A stretch of DNA of 64,000 bases from Achromobacter sp. MFA1 R4 (GCF_900156745.1 NZ_LT707065.1:5220086-5284085), one strand, 5' to 3'. Positions 9,348 to 17,623 are shown, numbered from the stretch's first letter. Made by a program: numbers and translations. The notes: generated from the sequence alone by a model not told the origin.

Positions 9348-9476
9348 ATGTCACTGCTCCGTCCGCGTCCCCTCGCGAATCCGCCCTCGACCCCGACCGC
9401 GCGACCGCCCGACCATTCCCCTTCAGACGGCCTTTCCGTGTGCGCCGGCCCGACTCTCCGGCGCGCACGCTCATGA
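9348..9476 (+). CDS. Possible 42-residue leader peptide upstream of permease
   Basis: An ATG at 9348 has the best Shine-Dalgarno in the area (AGGAGA, five-base spacing) and opens a 42-residue frame ending in a TGA at 9474-9476. That TGA overlaps the permease ATG at 9473 as ATGA. The peptide is rich in Pro, Arg and Ser and resembles no known protein. It may be a translated leader that couples ribosomes to the permease, which has no ribosome-binding site of its own. Alternatively the permease starts further upstream in its own frame. Confidence 0.4.
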   Translation: MSLLRPRPLANPPSTPTARPPDHSPSDGLSVCAGPTLRRARS

Positions 9477-10825
9477 GCAGTGTTCCCGACACCCTGAACG
9501 AACGCGCGCGCGCTGGCCTGTCGGTCATGGACGCGACGGTGGTGCTGGTCGGCGTGGTCGTCGGCATCGGCATCTTCGGCTTTCCTCCCCTGGTGGCGCA
9601 GCACGCGGCATCCGAGGCCATTTACATCGGCCTCTGGTGCGCCGGCGGACTGGTCATGCTGGTGGGCGCGCTGTGCTATGCGGAACTGGGCTCGGCCTAC
9701 CCCGGCGCGGGCGGCGAATACCTGTACCTCACCCGGGCATGGGGCGCGCGCGTGGGCCTGATGTTTGCGTGGGCCCGCTGTTCCGTCATCCAGACCGGCG
9801 CCATCGCGGTGGTGGCCTTCATTTACGGCGATTACGCGCAACGGCTGCTGCCGCTGGGGTCGCAGGGACCCGCCGTGCATGCGGCAATCTCCGTCGTCCT
9901 GCTGACCGGCCTGAACATGGTCGGCACGCGGTATTCCAAGCGCCTGCAATGGTTCTTTACCGTGCTGACCCTCATCGCCCTGGCCGCGGTGCTGCTTGCC
10001 AGCCTCACCGCCTCGGGTGGTGGGTCCGTCGATGCGGCGGCGCCGGCCGCCCCCCTGTCAGGCAATGCGGCCGGCCTGCTGGGAATGGGCATGGTTTTCG
10101 TGCTGCTGACGTACGGCGGCTGGAACGAGGCCGCCTACCTCAGCGGCGAGTTGCGCGATCCCGCCCGCAACATGAGCCGGGTGCTGCTGATCGGCACCGC
10201 CGTGGTGACCGGCGCGTACGTGCTGACCAACATTGCGCTGCTCGAAATCTTCGGCCTGCAGAAACTGCGCGACACGCCCGCGCTGGGGGCCGAAGTCATG
10301 CAACTGGCCGCGGGCCCCTACGCGGCGGCGTTGCTCAGCCTGACCATCTGCGCCACGGCGCTGAGCACGATCAACGGCACCATCATCACGGGCGCGCGGG
10401 TGTACTACGCACTGGGCCGCGACGTCCCGCGGCTGCATGCGCTGGCCGGATGGAACGCGCGCAACGAGACCCCGGTCAGCGCGCTGCTGATCCAGGGGCT
10501 GATCACGCTGGCGCTGGTGGGCTTGGGCGCATTCAGCGAAAACAGTGTGCAGACCATGGTGGCGTACACCGCGCCGGTGTTCTGGATCTTCATGTTGCTG
10601 GTGGCGGCATCCGTGTGGCGCCTGCGCCGCATGGACCCCGACCGCCCGCGGCCGTTCCGGGTGCCGCTCTTTCCGCTGCCCCCGCTGCTGCTCGCGCTGA
10701 CCTGCGCCGGATTGGTCGTCTCCAGCGCCATGTACGCCGGCGCGGGCGCCCTGATCGGCCTGGTCGTCCTGGCTGCCGGCGTGCCTTTGATGCGCCTGCT
10801 CAAGCCCGCCACGGCCGCCGGCTGA
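9473..10825 (+). CDS. APC-superfamily amino acid permease
   Basis: The 450-residue transporter has about 12 hydrophobic helices and the APC signature in helix 1 (VVVGIGIFGFPPLVAQ). The conserved region after helix 6 (YGGWNEAAYLSGELRDP) also fits amino acid/polyamine permeases, which use cation or exchange gradients in the inner membrane. I chose ATG 9473 because it abuts the start of family similarity and forms ATGA with a possible leader frame; the same frame is open back to 9305. The gene is followed after 43 bp by the exported methyltransferase-like gene. The substrate is not predictable from sequence alone. Confidence 0.85.
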   Translation: MSSVPDTLNERARAGLSVMDATVVLVGVVVGIGIFGFPPLVAQHAASEAIYIGLWCAGGLVMLVGALCYAELGSAYPGAGGEYLYLTRAWGARVGLMFAWARCSVIQTGAIAVVAFIYGDYAQRLLPLGSQGPAVHAAISVVLLTGLNMVGTRYSKRLQWFFTVLTLIALAAVLLASLTASGGGSVDAAAPAAPLSGNAAGLLGMGMVFVLLTYGGWNEAAYLSGELRDPARNMSRVLLIGTAVVTGAYVLTNIALLEIFGLQKLRDTPALGAEVMQLAAGPYAAALLSLTICATALSTINGTIITGARVYYALGRDVPRLHALAGWNARNETPVSALLIQGLITLALVGLGAFSENSVQTMVAYTAPVFWIFMLLVAASVWRLRRMDPDRPRPFRVPLFPLPPLLLALTCAGLVVSSAMYAGAGALIGLVVLAAGVPLMRLLKPATAAG

Positions 10826-10868
10826 CACGGTTCATTTCCCCGTCCCCCCCGTCCAAGGAACCCTCACC

Positions 10869-11744
10869 ATGCAACGCTCTCCCCTGCTACCGAAAGCCGC
10901 CACACGGGTACCCGCCTCCCGCCTGCAAGCCGCGATGCTGGCGTCGGCATTGGCGTTCACGCTGCTGGGCGCGGCTGCGGCCATGGCCCAGACCACCGCC
11001 GCCCCACCCGCCAAGGCGGCTGAACAGAAGGCCTATGTGCCTGACGTGGGCCAGCAGGGCAAAGACGTCATCTGGGTGCCGACGCCCCAGGCTCTCGTCG
11101 ACAAGATGCTCGACATGGCCAAGGTGACGCCCAAGGACCGGCTGATGGACCTGGGTTCCGGCGACGGCCGCACCGTCATCACCGCGGCCCAGCGCGGGCT
11201 GACCGCGCAAGGCATCGAATACAACCCCGACATGGTCGAGCTGTCCCGCGAGAACGCCAAGCGCGCGGGGGTGGCCGACCGCGCCACCTTCGTCGCCGCG
11301 GATCTCTTCACCACCGACCTGTCCCAGGCTGACGTGATCACGATGTTCCTGCTGTCGACCATCAACGAAAAGCTGCGGCCGAAGATCCTGGATCTGCGGC
11401 CCGGCACGCGGATCGTGTCGAACACCTTCCGCATGGGCGACTGGGAGCCGGATGCCTCGGAGACGTTGACCCAGAATTGCCAGACCTACTGCACGGCCCT
11501 GCTCTGGATCGTGCCCGCCAAGGTCCAGGGCAAATGGGACCTGGACGGCCAGACCTTGCAGCTGGAACAGCGCTACCAGATGCTGTCCGGCAAGCTGGGC
11601 GCCACGCCGATCACCGACGCGCGGCTCGATGGGACGTCCATCACGTTCACGGCGGACGGCGTGCGCTATGCAGGGGTGGTCAATGGCCGCAACATGACCG
11701 GCAACGCGGCGGGCAAGGGGCAATGGCAGGCCAAGCGAATGTAG
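10869..11744 (+). CDS. Exported class I SAM-methyltransferase-fold protein
   Basis: The 291-residue protein begins with a signal-peptide-like segment (basic N-terminus, hydrophobic residues 21-39, cleavage near AMA-Q at 40-41). A class I methyltransferase fold follows: motif I LMDLGSGDGRTV near residues 92-103, an acidic residue in GIEYNPDM, and a motif II/III-like VAADLFTTDLSQADVI. The C-terminal third is a beta-rich extension of about 90 residues. AAGGAA precedes the ATG. SAM is not expected in the periplasm, so either the hydrophobic N-terminus is an inner-membrane anchor with a cytoplasmic enzyme or the fold has been repurposed. Confidence 0.8.
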   Translation: MQRSPLLPKAATRVPASRLQAAMLASALAFTLLGAAAAMAQTTAAPPAKAAEQKAYVPDVGQQGKDVIWVPTPQALVDKMLDMAKVTPKDRLMDLGSGDGRTVITAAQRGLTAQGIEYNPDMVELSRENAKRAGVADRATFVAADLFTTDLSQADVITMFLLSTINEKLRPKILDLRPGTRIVSNTFRMGDWEPDASETLTQNCQTYCTALLWIVPAKVQGKWDLDGQTLQLEQRYQMLSGKLGATPITDARLDGTSITFTADGVRYAGVVNGRNMTGNAAGKGQWQAKRM

Positions 11745-11805
11745 CCGCCTCGCGGCCCACGTCGGCGCGGGCCGCACGGGCTGCGCCGTTGACCCGCCGC
11801 GTCCT

Positions 11806-11828
11806 CATGCAATAGCATCTGTTGCATG
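11806..11828. promoter_or_regulatory. Inverted repeat overlapping the Rrf2 gene start
   Basis: Arms CATGCAA (11806-11812) and TTGCATG (11822-11828) are perfect inverted repeats with a nine-base spacer. The right arm contains the ATG of the Rrf2-family gene, the usual arrangement for an autorepressor operator. Confidence 0.5.
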
Positions 11829-12290
11829 AGAAGAGACAGCAAGCTATCCGGGGTCCTGCACGTCCTGCTGCACATGGCCGAACACGCTGGCCCCATGACG
11901 TCGGACGACCTGGGCCGCGTCATGCAGACCAATCCCGTCGTCATCCGCCGCATCATGGCCGGCCTGCGCGAACAAGGCCTGGTCCGTTCCGAAAAGGGCC
12001 ACGGCGGCGGGTGGTCGATTTCCTGCGATTTCAACGCGGTGACGCTGCGCGACATCTACGACGCGCTCGGTGCGCCGGAGATCTTCGCCATGGGCAACCG
12101 CAGCGAATCGCCGGGATGCCTGGTGGAAGAAGCGGTCAACGCCTCGCTGGACGACGCTTTCGTGCAAGCCCAGGCGCTGCTGCTGGACCGTTTTGGCAAG
12201 GTGACGCTGGCCGCGCTGAGCCGGGATTTCCACCGGCGCATGTCGGCGCGCGGGCAGGCCTTCGACCCCCAGGCGGCGCACCAGGCCTGA
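11826..12290 (+). CDS. Rrf2-family transcriptional regulator
   Basis: The 154-residue protein has an N-terminal winged helix (residues about 5-70; recognition helix near [12 protein letters not shown], wing [11 protein letters not shown]) as in Rrf2/YwnA-type regulators. Only two Cys are present (SCDF in the wing region and PGCL near residue 99), so it lacks the three-Cys iron-sulphur set of IscR/NsrR. It may sense redox or thiol ligands or none. A perfect inverted repeat overlaps its start, suggesting autoregulation. It is convergent with hipA across 6 bp. Confidence 0.88.
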   Translation: MRRDSKLSGVLHVLLHMAEHAGPMTSDDLGRVMQTNPVVIRRIMAGLREQGLVRSEKGHGGGWSISCDFNAVTLRDIYDALGAPEIFAMGNRSESPGCLVEEAVNASLDDAFVQAQALLLDRFGKVTLAALSRDFHRRMSARGQAFDPQAAHQA

Positions 12291-12296
12291 ACGCCC

Positions 12297-13604
12297 CTAC
12301 CCGCCGGGCTGGCGCCATGCCATCAACGACGCCTCCACGTGGGCGATCTCGTCGTCGGACATGCCCGCCGCTTCGTAATAGCGCCGCCGGTCCCGCACGA
12401 CGTCGCGCACGCGGTCGATGATGGACTGCGCCGCCGCTTCTGACCGCAGCCCGAAGCGCCTGTACTCCGTCAGGCAATTGGCGAACGTGCTTTCGCGGCC
12501 CGCCGCGCCGATGTGCAGATAGTGCTTGGCCGAGCCCTCCTGCGTGACCACGTCGAACAGCGGCGCCAGCCGGTAGGTCTGCGCCGCTTCGTCCTTCAGG
12601 AAGCCCACGTTCTTCAGATGATCGTCCGTGTTGTGCACCGCGACGTTCAGGATCATGCGCGCATACAGCTCCAGCAGGTCCTGGACGGGATGGGATGAAA
12701 TCCGGCGCGCGACGTCCGCCAGGCGCGCATAGGAATACGTGGCCTTGCCGCGCGGACCGTCCAGCTCGCGTTTGCCGATCTGCACGGAGGGGCTGATCAG
12801 CGACGCGCCGCTCAGAAAGTGCCGCCGCGCGATGATGGGGTCCGCGCCATGCTCGGCGGGCAGCAATTGCCGGTCGAACCGGTGCGTCAGCAGCACCGCG
12901 CCCAGATGCGTCTGCGCCAGGCGGATCTCTGGGACCGACAGGCCGATGGCCTTGGCCATCTGCAGATTGGCGTACTCGACGCGCTGCCGGTCATAGGAAT
13001 CGCCCTTGCGCGGGAACTTCGCGATCCACATCTCGCCTTCCGCGTCCCGCACGATCGTCTTGGGGCGCGCGCCTCCGATGTCCCACGAGCTTCCCAGGAT
13101 GTCCCGGTACAGCCCCTTGGGCTTGATGCCCTGGTCGATGTCGGCAAGCAGGTCCGCCAGCGACTCGAGCTGGCTGACTTCGGGCAACCGGTACGTCTTG
13201 CGCATGTTGGGCGTCAGTTGCCGGGCGCTGAAAAAAAGCGCGCCCACGCCCATGCCCCGTCCCTTGAGCAGCACCTCGTTTTCGGTCACGCGGGCGCCGG
13301 CGTTGTCGATGCGCATCACGTTGCGGCCCCAGGCATCCGGCGCGGCGTCAAAGATGGCGCCCAGGGTTTGATAGCGGCTTTCGGTGCGGAACGTGGTGGT
13401 GGCGTCCGAGAGCGGCAGGTTGAGCGGGTCCAGCGAAAATGCGCGCGGATCGTTCACATACGACTGCACGTAGGTGAACTCGGCGAAAAAGTGATTCTCG
13501 TCGGTGTCGTCCAGGGTCAGGATGCCCGCCAGCACCGCTTCGCCCCGTATGTCCACGTAAACGAACAGTTCGCTTTCGACGGTTTTGTGTTTTTTGGCAG
13601 CCAC
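12297..13604 (-). CDS. hipA: HipA-family serine/threonine kinase toxin
   Basis: The 435-residue protein is a full-length HipA-type kinase. It has an N-terminal HipA subdomain (residues about 10-110), the P-loop/ejection motif SSWDIGGARPK at 172-182, the catalytic-loop motif NTDDHLKN at 325-332 and the metal-binding PLFDV at 348-352. HipA kinases phosphorylate aminoacyl-tRNA synthetases (GltX in E. coli) and induce persistence. I infer a GTG start at 13602-13604, 16 bp after the antitoxin stop, because homology begins there and the longer frame upstream runs through the antitoxin gene in another frame. The target is unknown. Confidence 0.88.
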   Translation of the reverse strand: MAAKKHKTVESELFVYVDIRGEAVLAGILTLDDTDENHFFAEFTYVQSYVNDPRAFSLDPLNLPLSDATTTFRTESRYQTLGAIFDAAPDAWGRNVMRIDNAGARVTENEVLLKGRGMGVGALFFSARQLTPNMRKTYRLPEVSQLESLADLLADIDQGIKPKGLYRDILGSSWDIGGARPKTIVRDAEGEMWIAKFPRKGDSYDRQRVEYANLQMAKAIGLSVPEIRLAQTHLGAVLLTHRFDRQLLPAEHGADPIIARRHFLSGASLISPSVQIGKRELDGPRGKATYSYARLADVARRISSHPVQDLLELYARMILNVAVHNTDDHLKNVGFLKDEAAQTYRLAPLFDVVTQEGSAKHYLHIGAAGRESTFANCLTEYRRFGLRSEAAAQSIIDRVRDVVRDRRRYYEAAGMSDDEIAHVEASLMAWRQPGG

Positions 13605-13620
13605 GATGTGGGACGCAGGG

Positions 13621-13965
13621 TTACAGGCTGGCAGGGTCGGTGCGGTGCGAATGCGGCGCTTTGCGGCTGCCGCGGCTGGGTCGGCGCAGGGCATCCAGGC
13701 GTTTGCCCACGCCGTCCGCGTCCGGGTCGCCCAGGGCGAACACCTGATCGCCAAAGCCGTAGAGCAACAGCGCCTCGATGGCAAGCGCAAGCGAAACGCC
13801 GCCGTCGCCGCGCTCCAGCCGGTTGATGGTGGCGCGCGAGACACCCATGCGGCTGGCCAGCGTGGCCTCGGTCTCGTTACGGCGCAGGCGCGCCGTGCGG
13901 ACGTTGGCGCCCAGGCGGGCCAGGGCCTCGGCGGCTTCGAAGCTGGGTTCGATCTTCTTTTTCAT
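13621..13965 (-). CDS. hipB: HipB-like Xre antitoxin
   Basis: The 114-residue protein has an HTH_3/Xre domain at residues about 18-72 (RMGVSRATINRLERGD recognition segment) and a basic tail ending HSHRTDPASL. Position directly upstream of hipA on the same strand identifies it as the antitoxin and operon autorepressor. The family usually binds paired inverted repeats upstream of its own gene; matching repeats are at 13996-14013 and 14085-14102. Confidence 0.87.
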   Translation of the reverse strand: MKKKIEPSFEAAEALARLGANVRTARLRRNETEATLASRMGVSRATINRLERGDGGVSLALAIEALLLYGFGDQVFALGDPDADGVGKRLDALRRPSRGSRKAPHSHRTDPASL

Positions 13966-13995
13966 GAATCGATAATAGCGCGTAAAGCCGTTTAA

Positions 13996-14013
13996 TGCAC
14001 CATTAATGAGTCA
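13996..14013. promoter_or_regulatory. HipB operator candidate 1
   Basis: This 18-bp site has the form TGCACyATTAATrrkyCA and shares it with the site at 14085-14102. It overlaps a perfect inverted repeat TTAATG-CAC-CATTAA at 13992-14006 and lies about 30 bp upstream of the hipB start. Confidence 0.55.
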
Positions 14014-14084
14014 TTTTGTAGGGCGCTGGGAGCCCAAGAGACTGCGCACTCTTTGACCTGTTTATCGATCACAAATCAATTTTA

Positions 14085-14102
14085 TGCACTATTAATAGCG
14101 CA
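14085..14102. promoter_or_regulatory. HipB operator candidate 2
   Basis: The 18-bp site is a near-perfect palindrome (16 of 18 positions) around CTATTAATAG and matches the first candidate operator, 89 bp away. A TAATAGCGC half-site also lies next to the hipB ATG at 13973-13981. Multiple sites fit cooperative DNA looping as known for HipBA. Confidence 0.5.
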
Positions 14103-14104
14103 TG

Positions 14105-14130
14105 AAATCCACATCAAATCCACATCAAAT
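14105..14130. repeat. 11-bp direct repeat after ldcA-like stop
   Basis: The unit AAATCCACATC occurs twice in tandem (14105-14115, 14116-14126) followed by a partial third copy. It lies between the HipBA operator region and the stop codon of the LD-carboxypeptidase gene. No function is apparent. Confidence 0.6.
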
Positions 14131-14133
14131 CCC

Positions 14134-15333
14134 CTAGCCGACGCGTGACGTGGTCACCGCCTGATCCAACCGCAAGGCGGCGCGCCGGGTGTCCAGCGTC
14201 ACACGCGCACCCAGCGGCAGCGTCAGATTGGGCTCGCCATGCCCGCTGGGCCAGCCAGCCAGGACCGGGATTCCCCGGGCGCCAAACTGCTCCAGCAATA
14301 GCGGGTACAGCAGGCTCTGCGCCTGCGCGTCGTCCATGTTCGTGCCAAGAATGCGGGTGAACGTGCCCACCACCACCCCTTTGACGCCGTCGAACTTGCC
14401 TGCGGCCGCCAACTGGCTCAGCAGCCGATCCACCCTTGGCAAGGCCTCGTTGACGTCTTCGAAGAACAGAATGGCGTCACGGGTGTCGATCTCGTGCCTG
14501 GAACCCGTCAGCGCGGCGATGAGCGCCAGGTTGCCGCCAACCAGACGGCCGCTGGCCGTGCCCGCGACCAGCTCCACCGGCCAGCTGTCGGGCGGCGCCT
14601 GAATCCAGGCGCCCTCCCCGATCTGGCCGCCGATCATCGCCAACAGGTGCGACTCGGTGGGCTCGCCCTTGCCCGCCAGCAGATCCTGCGCCAGCATCGG
14701 CCCATGGAACGTCACAAAGCCCGCATGCCGCTGTATGGCCAGGTGCAGCGCCGTGATGTCGCTATAGCCGATGAAGGGTTTGGGATGCTGGCGCAGCAGG
14801 CCGTAATCCAGCTTGTCCAGCAGCCGCCACGACCCAAAGCCGCCCTGCAGGCACCAGACCGCGCCGACGTCCAGGGCGGCGAATGCGGCGTGCAGGTCGT
14901 CCAGCCGTTCGGCGTCCGTGCCCGCCAGGTACTCGTACGGCGCCTCGAGCCGTGTGCGCGATGCCGGCATGACCTGCGGCACGAAGCCGCGATCCTCCAG
15001 CCATTGCGCCGCAAGATCGCTGGCATTTGGGGCGGCGGACGCAGGCGCCACGATGGCAACCTTCGCGCCGGGCTTTAGCGCCGGTACGGGTGCGGCCGCC
15101 GCCTTGGCAGTCGAGGGCGGCGGCGCCGGTTGTCCGGACGGCGCGCCCCGGGGCGAAACTTGCCGGCCCCCTGCGCATCCGCCCAGGGCCAGGCCCGACA
15201 GGCACAACGCGCCCGCGTTCAGCAACAGCCGGCGCCGGCCAGCGTCGGGATAGCCGAGCTTGCCGCCCGCCATGCCGTCCGTCGCCCACCGGGACTGGGC
15301 GTCAGCAATCGGGGATCTGGACAGCCCGGACAT
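14134..15333 (-). CDS. LD-carboxypeptidase (S66 family), exported lipoprotein
   Basis: The 399-residue protein is a peptidase S66 (LdcA/MccF-like) with an unusual N-terminus: a twin-arginine-like GRRRLLL at residues 32-38, a hydrophobic stretch and a lipobox ending GGC with Cys53, followed by a Pro/Ala-rich linker to about residue 86. The nucleophile Ser191 is in GYSDITAL, and Glu in FFEDVNE and His in SGHGEPN complete the catalytic triad. S66 enzymes cleave L,D bonds in murein tetrapeptides during recycling, usually in the cytoplasm; the lipoprotein signal implies a periplasmic, membrane-tethered form. The ATG overlaps the stop of the pseudouridine synthase gene (ATGA). Confidence 0.9.
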   Translation of the reverse strand: MSGLSRSPIADAQSRWATDGMAGGKLGYPDAGRRRLLLNAGALCLSGLALGGCAGGRQVSPRGAPSGQPAPPPSTAKAAAAPVPALKPGAKVAIVAPASAAPNASDLAAQWLEDRGFVPQVMPASRTRLEAPYEYLAGTDAERLDDLHAAFAALDVGAVWCLQGGFGSWRLLDKLDYGLLRQHPKPFIGYSDITALHLAIQRHAGFVTFHGPMLAQDLLAGKGEPTESHLLAMIGGQIGEGAWIQAPPDSWPVELVAGTASGRLVGGNLALIAALTGSRHEIDTRDAILFFEDVNEALPRVDRLLSQLAAAGKFDGVKGVVVGTFTRILGTNMDDAQAQSLLYPLLLEQFGARGIPVLAGWPSGHGEPNLTLPLGARVTLDTRRAALRLDQAVTTSRVG

Positions 15334-16352
15334 CAGAATCGCTCGTACTCAAGCCGATATCGCCACTGGCCCACGGCAAGACCGGCCATCGGCAGGCGGC
15401 CGATCCGCAGGCGCCGCAGCGCCAGCAGGCGCAAGCCTGCCGCCGCGCACAAGGCTTCGATGAAGCCGGGCGCCGGCGTCTTCAAGGCAAACCGCAGGTG
15501 CCCCTCGCTTTGCCAGCTCACCTTCAGGGGCGTGGCGGGCATTCCTTCGTACGCCATGCCTCGCTGCATCCGCGCTAGATCCGCATCGCTCAACTGCCCT
15601 TCAACCTGCGCGACATACTCCTGCTCCACGTGGCGGCCCTCCTCCACGAGCTTGCGGGCCACCGGGTACTCCTGCGTGTAGACCACCAGCCCGCTTGCCG
15701 CGCGCTCCAGGGGGGTCACCAGTTTCAGGCCGTTGAATATGCGCTTGAGGAATCGCTGTCCGGACCGGTCGCCCGGCATCAGGTTCTCGGGCAGGATGAG
15801 ATCGCGCGCCGAGCCCGGCTGGTCGTCGGCATACATGCCGGCCGGCTTGTGGATCAATATCGTCACGGGGCGCCCCTCTTCGAGCCGCGCCCCGGGCAGG
15901 AGCGCGACGGTCTGGGATGGGCCCACCCGCAATCCCGGTTCCTCCTGCACCTTGCCGTCCACCGCAACCCAGCCGCCTTCGATGTAGCGCTCGGCATCGC
16001 CGCGCGAACACGACTGCTCGGCCGCAAGCCGCTTGGCCAGACGCACGGTATCGTCCGCTGCGCGGGGTCTGGCCGGGCGCACCGGTCCGCCAGCCTCTCG
16101 GCCTTGCGAGGGTTTCGGCGGTCTGGACGGGGTGGGCGGTCTTGGCGACTTGGGCGACTTGGGCGACTCGGACGACTTGGGCGAATTGGGCGAATTGGGC
16201 GATTCAGACGGACGAGGGCCGCGTCCAGGCGCCTCGGCGCGGGGCGCCCGGGCGCGACCGGTGTCCGCGCTGCCGCTGCCTGCGCCGCGCTTGGCGGGGC
16301 GACGCGCAACGGTCAGCGTGCCAGGTTTGGTGGGCCGTACAGGAGTGCTCAT
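15333..16352 (-). CDS. RsuA/RluF-like pseudouridine synthase paralogue
   Basis: The 339-residue protein has a low-complexity basic N-terminus (residues about 1-95, with S-P-K/N tripeptide repeats), an S4 RNA-binding domain (VRLAKRLAAEQSCSRGDAER onward) and a pseudouridine-synthase domain. At the position of the catalytic Asp in the family motif (RLDxxTxGL) it reads TPLERAASGL, so Glu replaces Asp. The C-terminal RRLRIGRLPM motif is typical of RsuA/RluB/E/F. The protein probably binds rRNA; isomerase activity is uncertain. ATG 16350-16352 is the first plausible start. It is coupled to the LD-carboxypeptidase by ATGA. Confidence 0.82.
   Translation of the reverse strand: MSTPVRPTKPGTLTVARRPAKRGAGSGSADTGRARAPRAEAPGRGPRPSESPNSPNSPKSSESPKSPKSPRPPTPSRPPKPSQGREAGGPVRPARPRAADDTVRLAKRLAAEQSCSRGDAERYIEGGWVAVDGKVQEEPGLRVGPSQTVALLPGARLEEGRPVTILIHKPAGMYADDQPGSARDLILPENLMPGDRSGQRFLKRIFNGLKLVTPLERAASGLVVYTQEYPVARKLVEEGRHVEQEYVAQVEGQLSDADLARMQRGMAYEGMPATPLKVSWQSEGHLRFALKTPAPGFIEALCAAAGLRLLALRRLRIGRLPMAGLAVGQWRYRLEYERF
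16141..16203. repeat. 9-bp tandem repeat encoding Ser-Pro-Lys/Asn tripeptides
   Basis: Seven consecutive 9-bp units close to TTGGGCGAC fill 16141-16203. On the minus strand they encode S-P-N, S-P-N, S-P-K, S-S-E, S-P-K, S-P-K, S-P-R in the N-terminal tail of the pseudouridine-synthase-like protein. Copy number could vary by slippage without shifting the frame. Confidence 0.8.
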
Positions 16353-16495
16353 CCGGCCACCTCGCGGCGCAAGGACTTGGGGAGAAAAAGGGAAAGATCG
16401 GGCGCGCTCGCGGGCGGCGCGAAGAAATGCATCGTCATGGGTGGTGCCGGGTATTGCGAAAAGCGGGCCACATGGCCCGCGCCTTGGAACGGATG

Positions 16496-17623
16496 TTACG
16501 CCCTTTTCCGGTGCGTTCCAGGCGGCGGCTCTCGCTGCAGGGCCAGCGCGTCCGGATCGACCCGTGCGGGCGGTGGCACCTCGTCCACCCACGCGTTCAA
16601 CAGCGTCGAGGTCACCGCCAGGATCACCGGTCCGATGAACAGCCCGACGATGCCGAACGCGATCATGCCTCCCAGGACCCCGGACAGGATGAGCAGCATC
16701 GACAGGTTCACGCCGCGCTTGATGAGCAGCGGCCGCAGCAGGTTGTCCAGCATGCCAACCACGATGGCCCACACCAGCAGGACTGCCGCCGCCAGCTTCA
16801 TGTCGTGCTGGAACAACCAGGCCACGCCGCCAAGCAGCGGCAGGACCGGCCCAAGCTGGGCCAGGCAAAGCATCAACATCAGGGCGGTGAGAATGCCCGC
16901 GGCTGGCACGCCGGCCATCCACAGTCCGATACCGCCCAGCGCCGACTGCACCACCGCCGTGACCACGATCCCCAGCGCCACGGCGCGGATCGCCGACGCG
17001 GCCAGCATGATCGCCGCCACGCCGCGTTGCCCCGCGAGCCTATTCGCAAACCGCCGGACAAACTCCGCAGCCATGTCGCCCTTGGTGTACAGGATGCCGG
17101 CAATGATCACGGTGATCAGCATGTGCATCACGAACACCCCGACGATGGCGGCATGGCCCAGCAGCCAGGTGGCGGCCGTGGTCAGGTACGGTTCGATCCG
17201 AGCCAGCAGGCCACCGGCGCCCGCGTCCGACAGCGTCTGCCACTCCTGGGCGATTCTCGGCCCCACCAGCGGAAGGCCGCCTATCCACGCAGGCGGCGCA
17301 AGCAAGGCATAGTCAGGCAGGCTCTTGACCGCGGCCACGATGGTGCCGCCGTGCTGCGCCAGGGTCGAGATCGCCTGGTACAGCGGCAGCACGATCACAA
17401 ACAGCAGGATAAGGAGCATTGCCACGGTGGCGATCCACCGCCGCCCGCCGCATCGCCGCTGGATGCCCAGCAGCACCGGCCAGGTGGCCACGACGATGGT
17501 CGTCGCCCAGATCAGCCCGGGCAGGAACGGCCGCAGGATATACAGACTGCCGATCATCAGCGCCAAAAGCATCACGATGACAAGCAGGACCCGGGCTATG
17601 TCGACTGACTGGCGTGGTATCAC
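16496..17623 (-). CDS. ydiK: AI-2E-family (YdiK-like) permease
   Basis: The 375-residue protein has about eight hydrophobic helices in the pattern of the AI-2E/UPF0118 family and is closest by eye to YdiK. The family includes exporters of autoinducer-2 (TqsA), Na+/H+ antiporters and proteins of unknown transport, so the substrate is open. I infer a GTG start at 17621-17623 preceded by CAGGAG; the frame runs open upstream without a better site. It is 143 bp upstream of the pseudouridine-synthase gene on the same strand. Confidence 0.85.
   Translation of the reverse strand: MIPRQSVDIARVLLVIVMLLALMIGSLYILRPFLPGLIWATTIVVATWPVLLGIQRRCGGRRWIATVAMLLILLFVIVLPLYQAISTLAQHGGTIVAAVKSLPDYALLAPPAWIGGLPLVGPRIAQEWQTLSDAGAGGLLARIEPYLTTAATWLLGHAAIVGVFVMHMLITVIIAGILYTKGDMAAEFVRRFANRLAGQRGVAAIMLAASAIRAVALGIVVTAVVQSALGGIGLWMAGVPAAGILTALMLMLCLAQLGPVLPLLGGVAWLFQHDMKLAAAVLLVWAIVVGMLDNLLRPLLIKRGVNLSMLLILSGVLGGMIAFGIVGLFIGPVILAVTSTLLNAWVDEVPPPARVDPDALALQREPPPGTHRKRA

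Noticed and set aside
13973-13978. TATTAT on the minus strand as hipB -10 box.
   Set aside because: Only about 10 bp from the ATG and no -35 match; it could be a leaderless promoter but support is too thin.
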